Shown here: one piece after another, positions 1 to 5,192 of the stretch
Position numbering within the stretch: the stretch's first letter is position 1
Layout: every line of letters begins with the position of its first letter
Assembly: GCA_000416005.1 (NCBI GenBank)
Contig: KE356563.1
Span: 1,279,715-1,284,906 of the forward strand
DNA: 5,192 nucleotides
Source: Haloquadratum sp. J07HQX50
GTDB taxonomy: Archaea; Halobacteriota; Halobacteria; Halobacteriales; Haloferacaceae
Direction of reading: 5' to 3'
The notes under the pieces: model-generated
Seen by the model: only the letters and a program-made list of their open reading frames with translations
The model's database searches: none
What the model was told of the DNA's origin: nothing
Made by a program: the position numbers and the translations under genes

Positions 1-770
1 TCTGACCGTGGGGTCATGACATCGCCAACAACGACGTCATCAAACGCAGCCTTCATCACCGTCTGTTGTGCTTCTGAAGACGCTCCAATGTAAATAAAGA
101 ACGCCAATGCAATGAGGAAGAGGTTAGCAAAAATTCCGACAATAGCAAGAATGATTGCAAATACTTTACCAATCTCCGCAGCAATCTGCGTCGCTTGGGC
201 ATGCGACCGACTGCGAGCAAGCAAGGCCTTGACAACTCGGCCGCCATCCATGGGAAACCCAGGTAGCATATTAAACGCTGCAAGAGCAACATTCGTGAGC
301 GCCAAATAGCCGATGACGAATTGTACTGCTGCAACGGTGTCTGGAAGTTGTAGGAACAAAGCAAGTGAAATCACGCCGATACCCACGCTGACGAGCGGGC
401 CAGCCAGTGCGATGACGAGTTCTTGCCGCCAATTCTCTGGAAATTCCTCAAAGCTCGCCACCCCCCCGAAAAGCCACAGTGTAATCGATTCGATACGGTG
501 ACCAAACTGCATTGCGACAAGTGAATGTCCAAATTCGTGTAAGAGGACGCATGCAAATAATCCAACTGCTGCCGTAGCACCGACAATCCATTGTGTTGAG
601 CCTCCGAACGAACTTGCCGATATAGAGCTCCCGAAGGTTTGATTCAATACCTCAACGAGTTGCATCAGATCGCTTCCGATAAGCCACGCGAATATCGGTA
701 GGATCAATAAGAAAGTAACATCCAGCTTGATTGGTATCCCGAAAGCGCTCCCAATTTGAAGACCTCGCAT
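1..770 (-). CDS. Site-2 protease family (M50) intramembrane zinc metalloprotease, 3' end outside window
   Basis: This is an integral membrane protease of the site-2 type, which cleaves substrate proteins within the membrane. I read 256 residues from the ATG at 770-768; the frame is still open at the window edge. The zinc motif HEFGH lies at residues 78-82 (H78, E79 and H82 as ligands and catalytic base). The second metal motif, NMLPGFPMDGGRV, lies at 167-179, with D175 the expected third ligand. Hydrophobic segments occur near residues 17-31, 61-77, 117-141, 151-168 and 203-230. After the last one the sequence VGDVMTPR (248-255) looks like the start of a CBS domain, as in the M50 subfamily with C-terminal CBS pairs. 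Family members are usually near 380-400 residues, so roughly a third is missing because of the window edge, not decay. A TATA-like box 25-35 bases upstream supports this start. The substrate is unknown. Confidence 0.93.
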   Translation of the reverse strand, partial: MRGLQIGSAFGIPIKLDVTFLLILPIFAWLIGSDLMQLVEVLNQTFGSSISASSFGGSTQWIVGATAAVGLFACVLLHEFGHSLVAMQFGHRIESITLWLFGGVASFEEFPENWRQELVIALAGPLVSVGIGVISLALFLQLPDTVAAVQFVIGYLALTNVALAAFNMLPGFPMDGGRVVKALLARSRSHAQATQIAAEIGKVFAIILAIVGIFANLFLIALAFFIYIGASSEAQQTVMKAAFDDVVVGDVMTPRS

Positions 771-794
771 GTGCCAATCTAGAGCCGGCTACAT

Positions 795-805
795 CTTATT
801 TTAAT
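795..805 (-). promoter_or_regulatory. Putative TATA box for the site-2 protease gene
   Basis: On the minus strand this reads ATTAAAATAAG and sits 25-35 bases upstream of the protease ATG at 770. That is the distance expected for an archaeal TATA box driving a leaderless or nearly leaderless transcript. No Shine-Dalgarno sequence is visible in the bases just before the ATG, which fits leaderless initiation. Confidence 0.55.
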
Positions 806-1355
806 GGTATGGCCATCTTGAAAGGTAGTTCAGAAGAAACAGCACGTGTAATCCTGAATTCGTCAGCATCTCAGGTGCTGAAAATCTCAAGAGAGTCGCA
901 TCGACCGGTCTGGTGAGTCGTGTTCATTGTGATTTAGTGTATGTCAGCACCACGATTCTACAGAAGAGCAAGGCGAGTGCCCCGGGCTTTGATGTGCCCC
1001 CGAGAGCCGACATGAAGATTTCTGACGCTTTATTAGCTAAAAAAGACGGTCAGAGAACTCAACAGACGGGTGAAAGACCATCATCCAATGCTCACTGTGT
1101 CAGTTTCGTTTGGAAATGCGACTCCTCTCAAAATCGCTCGGTGTGCGACAGGAATTGTGTTGTCGGGTCTAAAGCGACTCGACGGACATACCGCGTGTTC
1201 GGGTGTTCATTTTAACCAATCTGTCACGGAAATATCAGGAGGAATTCAATTCCCTTGCCGGTGTCGTGCGGCCCAAACGGGGCTCGCGAGGAACTTCACG
1301 CCCATTGGTTACTTTTGATACTCGGTGCTCTATAGCCAGTTATGAACAGAGCCCG
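806..1355. other. Spacer with no supported gene
   Basis: About 550 bases lie between the protease promoter and the transposase relic. Short open frames exist on the plus strand (731-916, 913-1215, 1070-1318), but none shows a motif, a promoter or a family likeness that I recognise. The frame at 1070-1318 reads least like noise, with PLKIARCATGIVLSGLKRLD near its start. It is unusually rich in Cys and may be a remnant of an unknown gene. The left end of the insertion element probably falls in the last part of this spacer, but I cannot place it. I see no RNA gene, CRISPR array or long repeat. Confidence 0.6.
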
Positions 1356-2212
1356 ATGCTGGAGACAACTCGCACATATCGAACGAAAGTCGTCAATCAC
1401 CAGCAGGCGAGCAACGATCTCAATGACTGCGGGTTCTCCGCGTTCAAACCGTGGAACGTTGTTCGATGGGACGACGACGGGGAAATTCCCGACGACAGCG
1501 AACTCGAATTCGAACTCAAGGAACACGAGCGACACAGATACAGCGACCTCCATTGTTACTCAAGTTCGTTCGAGAGACAAGGTCTCCGTTTTTTGTGATG
1601 CGAGCGTCACTTAGTGAGTACAACGAGTTCTCAAGGAGTGAGTCGTTCACCAGTTGGGACAACCCACGCCAACGTGGAGACGTGGACAACAACCCACCGG
1701 CTACCGCAAGCACGGCGACGAACACCCGCGCTCCGCTCCCGTCAGAAACTCTCGCGTCGGAAAGACACTTACTGCACTCGATTGTCAAACACATCGTTGG
1801 ACAGTGCATCGCCCACGAGGTTGGTCGCATCGCCATCGGTGACTTGAGCCAGACTCGAGACGACGAGCACGGTGAGTCTCGGAACTGGGGCAAGCGTGGG
1901 AACAGGAAACTCCACGGATGGGAGTTCGACCGCTTTGTTTACTCGAATACAAAGCTGAAGAACACGGCATCTTCGTAGACCGAGCGAGACGTGTTCGTGC
2001 TGTGGATGGAAGCGAGACGCGAACCGCGTGGAGCATGGCTGGTACGTGTGTGAATCATGTGGTGCGATAATGCGCGCGGACGTGCGCGGTGAACATTTGA
2101 CGAAAAATAATTCAGAGTCCCCCGACGGAGGATATGAGTCACGGTCGTTTGGCACGGCCAGTAGTCCGCCTATTCAACCAAACCTCTGGGTCGTTTCGCA
2201 CCGAGCGAATAG
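1356..2212 (+). pseudogene. tnpB: Decayed IS1341-type transposase-associated TnpB (RNA-guided nuclease family)
   Basis: Pieces of one haloarchaeal TnpB can be read in order through all three plus frames. They are MLETTRTYRTKVVNHQQ from 1356; WDDDGEIPDDSELEFELKEH near 1467-1526; FTSW...RQRGDVDNNPP near 1647-1701; GYRKHGDEHPRS near 1702-1737; QKLSRRK near 1743-1763; IVKHIVGQCIAHEVGRIAIGDLS near 1782-1849; RNWGKRGNRKLHGWEFDRF near 1881-1936; LEYKAEEHG near 1942-1968; a zinc ribbon CSCCG...CESCG at 1992-2075; and GRLARPVVRLFNQTSGSF near 2140-2199. The last phase stops at TAG 2210-2212, where relatives as I recall have a Gln codon. At least six frame changes, the missing section between HPRS and QKLSRRK (about 120 codons in relatives as I recall, including the RuvC-I Asp region), and a likely 55-base insertion near 1566-1620 make it non-functional. 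Full-length relatives are near 400-430 residues. It is more GC-rich than the helicase by eye. Confidence 0.88.
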
Positions 2213-2278
2213 GTAGGTTGCGAACCGTCATATCCCAACGCTCGAGAATCCTCGCCTACCGGCAGGGAGGGTGTCAAA
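2213..2278 (+). other. IS1341 right end with hairpin; likely remnant of the TnpB guide RNA (omega RNA/reRNA) region
   Basis: After the tnpB stop the sequence keeps the element's 3' tail. CCTC at 2250-2253 pairs with GAGG at 2267-2270, and GCC at 2254-2256 pairs with GGC at 2261-2263, leaving a TACC loop and an AGG bulge. In TnpB systems in general, the RNA that guides the nuclease spans the 3' part of tnpB and the element's right end. With the nuclease broken, this copy could act only through a TnpB supplied elsewhere in the genome. The transcript itself is inferred. Confidence 0.55.
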
Positions 2279-2313
2279 GAAATTCGACAATCTTCGTCGT
2301 GGGAAACCCACAG

Positions 2314-2320
2314 TGTAAAC
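2314..2320 (+). promoter_or_regulatory. Weak candidate TATA box for the helicase gene
   Basis: The bases TGTAAAC lie 25-31 bases before the GTG start, the right distance for a leaderless archaeal transcript, with purine-rich GGGAAA at 2301-2306 upstream. The match to a haloarchaeal TATA element is poor. The promoter could instead lie inside the adjoining transposon relic. Confidence 0.3.
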
Positions 2321-2344
2321 AGCGGAATTCCTTGCGAAGAAATC

Positions 2345-4447
2345 GTGCAACGAATCACTAAAATATCAGCTTCGTCTATATGTGATGTGTCCACGCAGGT
2401 CGGCCAAGTTGATACGCTATTCCTCCATCAGGTCGATGATCAATATCTTGTCGTCGTCCAGCGGAAAGGCAATCGCGTTTTTCGCGGGCGCCTCATTCTC
2501 AAAGAGACTGGTGCTGGACCTCGACCAGGGAAGTTTCGCCGTGTTCAGGACGCAAATGCTGAGCCACGAGACCCCGATGAGTTCATCGAACTCGCTCGAG
2601 CAGCGACCCGGATTCGTATCTCTGAACAGACCGCTCCGCCTAAGCGGTCGGCAATCACAGCGATGCTCGATGGCTATCAACTTGAGGCGAAGGTCGTGCG
2701 AACATGCCGATATTGCGCCTCAAACGGAGCATATTCACCTATCACATCCGAGACAGCGATTAAAACTGACTCAGAGTATATTTGTGAAGACTGTGCACGA
2801 CGCGAACTGGAGCGAGAAGTCGATTATGCTGCCTCAGGACAACTAACGGGGCCTGCACAAGATCGACTTGAGGAGTTATTATCTGAAACACAAGATCTTG
2901 ATCGAATTACAACTCTCCTCTCTGGCGGACTTGATCCAGAGCTCACACGGTTTGACACAGTCAGTGCGACCACAGACGAAGTCGATGCAGTGAAAACAGA
3001 CGAATTAAGCCTTCACCCCGCACTCCAGACCCGGCTTAACCACCGGTTTTCATCGCTATTACCGGTGCAATCGTTAGCAGTCAATAATGGCCTGTTTGAT
3101 GGTGATGATCAACTCGTCGTGAGTGCCACCGCAACTGGCAAAACACTTATTGGAGAACTGGCGGGGATTAACCGAAGTCTGAACGGGAAAGGCAAGCTAC
3201 TATTTTTAGTGCCGCTCGTGGCACTCGCAAATCAAAAACACGAAGACTTCACCGAGAGATATGGTGAGTTAGTCGATGTAACCATTCGGGTTGGTGCCTC
3301 ACGAATCAATGATAGCAATGCAGGGTTCGACCCATCAGCAGATGTTGTCGTCGGGACATACGAGGGGATTGACCATGCACTTCGGACGGGCAAAGATCTC
3401 GGTGACATCGCGACAGTCGTAATCGATGAGATACACACACTCAAAGAAGGCGAACGGGGACATCGACTTGATGGGCTCATAAGCCGACTTAAATACTACT
3501 GTGAGTCGCGACAGGCTGAACAGGCAGCGTATACTGGAGCACAGTGGATCTATCTTTCAGCGACAGTTGGTAATCCAGAGACCCTCGCTGAGCGTCTACA
3601 TGCGAAGCTCATCGAGTTTGAGGAACGACCAATTCCGATTGAGCGACATGTCACGTTCGCAGATAATCGTGAGAAGCCGGAGATTATCGATAAGTTAGTT
3701 CAGCGGGCATTCGATACGACGTCGTCGAAGGGATATCGTGGGCAAACAATCGTTTTCACGAATTCGCGTCGGCGATGTCATGACATCGCGCGGAAAATGC
3801 AGTATGATGCAGCGCCATACCATGCAGGATTGGATTATAGCCAAAGGAAGCGGGTTGAGCATCAGTTTGGTGAACAAGAGATTGCTGCGGTCATCACGAC
3901 TGCTGCACTGGCTGCAGGTGTCGACTTTCCGGCGTCACAGGTGATCTTCGATTCACTTGCGATGGGCATCGAGTGGCTCTCAGTACAAGAATTCGAACAG
4001 ATGCTCGGTCGTGCTGGTCGACCCGATTATCACGATGAGGGGACGGTATATGTCCTGGTCGAGCCTGATGGGGTGTATCACAATTCGATGGAGCGAACTG
4101 AGGATGAACTGGCATTCACCCTGCTGAAAGGAGAGATGGAACCGGTAATGACGCGCTATGATCAATCAGCAGCCGTCTCTGAGACGCTTGCAAATATCGT
4201 GGTAGCTGGAAAACACGCAAAGCGATTGAACGACCGCATGATTGGAGAGGTACCAACAAAACATGCTGTTGCTAAACTACTCGAATGGGAATTTATCGAC
4301 GGATTCGAGCCAACGCCACTTGGTCAGGGTATCTGTCGGCACTTTCTCTCCCCCCGCGAGGCGTTTATGCTCTTAGAGATGATACGAAGCGGTCGCTCAG
4401 CATCTGGAATCGTGGCTGAGATGGAGCTCGAAGATGAGTTTGAGTAG
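2345..4447 (+). CDS. SF2 DEAD/DEAH-box helicase, Ski2/Hel308-like, with N-terminal zinc ribbon
   Basis: This is a complete 700-residue ATP-dependent nucleic-acid helicase, probably cytoplasmic. Motifs in order: a four-Cys zinc ribbon (C121, C124, C147, C150); Q-motif-like LLPVQ at 238-242; Walker A SATATGKT at 260-267; Ia LVPLVALANQK at 288-298; Ib VGTYEG at 336-341; II DEIH at 361-364; III SATVGN at 405-410; IV TIVFTNSRRR at 468-477; V TTAALAAGVDFPA at 518-530; VI QMLGRAGRP at 552-560. The DEIH box and motif VI place it near Ski2/Hel308 rather than plain DEAD proteins. It is shorter than classical Hel308 and resembles a conserved haloarchaeal helicase group, which I recall being annotated with DUF5814. 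Its substrate (DNA or RNA) is not known to me. The GTG at 2345 is the first start codon after the in-frame TAG at 2210-2212, and the conserved N-terminus begins right there. No Shine-Dalgarno sequence is visible. There is no operon partner; tRNA-Pro follows after 49 bases. Confidence 0.95.
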   Translation: MQRITKISASSICDVSTQVGQVDTLFLHQVDDQYLVVVQRKGNRVFRGRLILKETGAGPRPGKFRRVQDANAEPRDPDEFIELARAATRIRISEQTAPPKRSAITAMLDGYQLEAKVVRTCRYCASNGAYSPITSETAIKTDSEYICEDCARRELEREVDYAASGQLTGPAQDRLEELLSETQDLDRITTLLSGGLDPELTRFDTVSATTDEVDAVKTDELSLHPALQTRLNHRFSSLLPVQSLAVNNGLFDGDDQLVVSATATGKTLIGELAGINRSLNGKGKLLFLVPLVALANQKHEDFTERYGELVDVTIRVGASRINDSNAGFDPSADVVVGTYEGIDHALRTGKDLGDIATVVIDEIHTLKEGERGHRLDGLISRLKYYCESRQAEQAAYTGAQWIYLSATVGNPETLAERLHAKLIEFEERPIPIERHVTFADNREKPEIIDKLVQRAFDTTSSKGYRGQTIVFTNSRRRCHDIARKMQYDAAPYHAGLDYSQRKRVEHQFGEQEIAAVITTAALAAGVDFPASQVIFDSLAMGIEWLSVQEFEQMLGRAGRPDYHDEGTVYVLVEPDGVYHNSMERTEDELAFTLLKGEMEPVMTRYDQSAAVSETLANIVVAGKHAKRLNDRMIGEVPTKHAVAKLLEWEFIDGFEPTPLGQGICRHFLSPREAFMLLEMIRSGRSASGIVAEMELEDEFE

Positions 4448-4464
4448 CATCAAAGAACGAAATG

Positions 4465-4473
4465 TTTAGTATA
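4465..4473 (+). promoter_or_regulatory. Candidate TATA box for tRNA-Pro
   Basis: TTTAGTATA is centred about 28 bases before the first base of the mature tRNA, as expected of archaeal stable-RNA promoters. A second AT-rich run, ending TTTTTATA at 4487-4494, abuts the tRNA. It is too close to serve as the box unless transcription starts inside the gene, so I prefer the upstream one. Confidence 0.45.
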
Positions 4474-4496
4474 ATGGTTGCATTATTTTTTATAGA

Positions 4497-4569
4497 GGGA
4501 CCGTGGGTTAGCTTGGTATACTTCGGGCCTTGGGTGCCCGTGACCCCGGTTCAAATCCGGGCGGTCCCA
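4497..4569 (+). tRNA. tRNA-Pro (anticodon UGG)
   Basis: The 73-base gene folds into a standard cloverleaf. The acceptor stem GGGACCG/CGGTCCC (4497-4503 with 4562-4568) is perfect, with discriminator A at 4569. The anticodon stem is CGGGC/GCCCG (4524-4528 with 4536-4540) around the loop CTTGGGT, giving anticodon TGG at 4531-4533 followed by G37, as is usual for proline tRNAs. The variable loop is TGAC. The T stem is CCCGG/CCGGG with loop TTCAAAT. The D arm is weaker, with GT pairing, but keeps A14 and GG in the loop. It reads proline CCN codons, chiefly CCA and CCG. No intron is present and CCA is not encoded, so it is added after transcription. Confidence 0.97.
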
Positions 4570-4570
4570 G

Positions 4571-4578
4571 TTTTTCTT
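4571..4578 (+). terminator. T-rich terminator after tRNA-Pro
   Basis: TTTTTCTT begins two bases after the tRNA's last base. Archaeal RNA polymerase commonly stops at such T tracts, so this is the likely end of the tRNA transcript. Confidence 0.5.
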
Positions 4579-4970
4579 ATTGGAGTTCAATAGCGATTCA
4601 CTCGCAGCGCCACCAGGACAGGAAGTTCTGAGTGTCCACCAGATACCACTGACAGAGATGAGTCCGAGAACTCCGATATAGACAACATTCGACATGCCAA
4701 GTGAGATAAGATATCTCACCGCTCACGACGTTAGAGATCACCACGGTCGGCCAACGGATTGGACAGCGTCCAGATTCCGGATAGCTGTGCTGGAATTCGG
4801 AATGCAGTCAGGCTCTCTGAATAACAAATCTGCATTCTCCTGACTTAGCTGGCGGTGTGGATACTCGCCTGCGGAGGGACCTCGGGACAAGCTGCGCAGA
4901 CACATATTCGACACTCAAATCCGTTGTTGAGTCGCTTTTACACAGAAGCTGAATCTGCAACGCAGACTGT
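4579..4970. other. Spacer with no supported gene
   Basis: About 390 bases lie between the tRNA terminator and the end of the dehydratase gene. Short frames on the minus strand (4808-4999, and the part of 4483-4719 beyond the tRNA) show no motif I recognise. Short overlapping inverted repeats lie at 4801-4845. I find no second copy of the tRNA 3' end here, so there is no sign of a tRNA-targeted integrated element within the window. Decayed gene remnants remain possible. Confidence 0.6.
4801..4845. repeat. Two overlapping short inverted repeats
   Basis: AATGCAG (4801-4807) is the reverse complement of CTGCATT (4830-4836), and AGTCAGG (4806-4812) is the reverse complement of CCTGACT (4839-4845). 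The left arms overlap by two bases and the right arms come in an order that prevents simple nesting, so only one stem can form at a time without a pseudoknot. The repeats are too short to identify as an insertion-sequence end. Confidence 0.4.
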
Positions 4971-5192
4971 TCAATCAAACAGTTCCTGTCCAGAGGCAAG
5001 ATGCGTCTCGACAGCGTCCATATCGAGAGTCACACCAAGACCGGGCTTTTCTGGGATTTCGAGATAGCCGTCGACAATGAGGTTTTCTCCTCAACCAAGT
5101 CTTCCCACCATCCAAGTTCATACGAGTGGTATTCCACAGCCAGTGAGTTTGGAATCGCTGCACCGACGTGCGCCGAAGCAAGTGTCCCGACT
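4971..5192 (-). pseudogene. Enolase-superfamily (mandelate racemase/muconate lactonizing type) dehydratase, C-terminal part, frameshifted
   Basis: Reading leftwards from the window edge, one frame gives LASAHVGAAIPNSLAVEYHS and then YELGWWEDLVEE. It then runs on out of phase to an early TGA. A second frame takes over at about 5084-5092 with ENLIVDGYLEIPEKPGLGVT and LDMDAVETHLASGQELFD, ending at TGA 4973-4971. Together these match the C-terminal end of sugar-acid dehydratases of the mandelate racemase group, where the HVGAAIPN-like strand and PGLGV near the end are typical. One missing or two extra bases within the GAGGAGAAAACC run explain the break. Everything upstream, including the metal ligands, lies beyond the window, so the substrate cannot be named. 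Either the gene is a recent pseudogene or the A run is a sequencing error. Confidence 0.72.

Larger units (their letters stand above)
1356..2278 (+). mobile_element. Relic of an IS200/IS605-family, IS1341-group insertion sequence
   Basis: The element consists of the broken tnpB plus the conserved sequence that follows it. No tnpA (HUH transposase) is present, as is usual for the IS1341 group, so the element could not move alone. The right boundary is taken from the hairpin and following GTGTCAA at 2271-2277, which resembles the ends of haloarchaeal elements of this group. The left end is not resolved; it may lie some tens of bases before 1356. These elements lack inverted repeats and target duplications, so neither can confirm the ends. 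Confidence 0.75.

Noticed and set aside
112..586. Several short frames on both strands
   Set aside because: They are shadows of the site-2 protease, whose zinc motifs fix the true frame.
1296..1553. Minus-strand open frame of 85 codons with repeated Glu-Phe
   Set aside because: It mirrors the acidic plus-strand TnpB stretch DSELEFELKEH. The plus-strand reading is the family match.
1769..2155. Minus-strand open frame of 128 codons
   Set aside because: It is antisense to the readable tnpB pieces, which match a known family on the plus strand. GC-rich haloarchaeal genes often leave long antisense frames.
3778..3790. A 13-base match (GTCATGACATCGC) between 12-24 and 3778-3790
   Set aside because: Both copies lie in coding sequence on opposite strands and in unrelated genes. 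With a self-complementary core this is most likely chance.
4483..4719. Minus-strand open frame of 78 codons with a hydrophobic start
   Set aside because: Its second half is the antisense of tRNA-Pro, and the frame stays open through the tRNA, a familiar spurious call. The first half has no recognisable family.
4570..5192. Search for an attachment-site repeat of the tRNA 3' end
   Set aside because: No second copy of the T-arm and acceptor sequence was found downstream in the window.
1..5192. CRISPR array or other regularly spaced repeats
   Set aside because: I saw no repeated units at regular spacing on either strand.

Overview
The window reads as haloarchaeal DNA. The intact proteins are acidic and rich in Asp and Glu, the promoters look like archaeal TATA boxes about 25-35 bases upstream of start codons (leaderless style), and the tRNA carries no encoded CCA. 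By eye the G+C content is near one half, which is low for a haloarchaeon. Gene density is poor, with long decayed spacers. Together these suggest a Haloquadratum-like genome, but that is inference and no marker gene here proves it.

Layout from left to right. Bases 1-770, minus strand: the first 256 residues of a membrane-embedded site-2 protease (M50) whose C-terminal CBS region is cut off by the window edge. Bases 771-1355: a spacer with the protease promoter and no gene I can support. Bases 1356-2212: a badly decayed IS1341-type (IS200/IS605) tnpB transposase. It has several frameshifts, a missing middle section and an apparent small insertion, and is followed to about 2277 by a typical right-end hairpin. 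Bases 2345-4447, plus strand: a complete 700-residue zinc-ribbon SF2 helicase of the Ski2/Hel308-like type, the only complete protein gene here. Bases 4497-4569: tRNA-Pro(UGG). Bases 4570-4970: a spacer with no supported gene. Bases 4971-5192, minus strand: the C-terminal end of an enolase-superfamily (mandelate racemase/muconate lactonizing type) dehydratase, split between two frames.

The genes do not form an operon or an evident pathway. The protease and helicase point away from each other with the transposon relic between them. The relic ends about 65 bases before the helicase start, so it may have shaped that gene's promoter. I found no convincing new multi-gene system. The points most worth a second look are the structure of the tnpB relic, including a Gly where TnpB proteins usually carry the RuvC-II Glu, the open frame that joins the relic's tail to the helicase, and the frameshifted dehydratase next to the tRNA.
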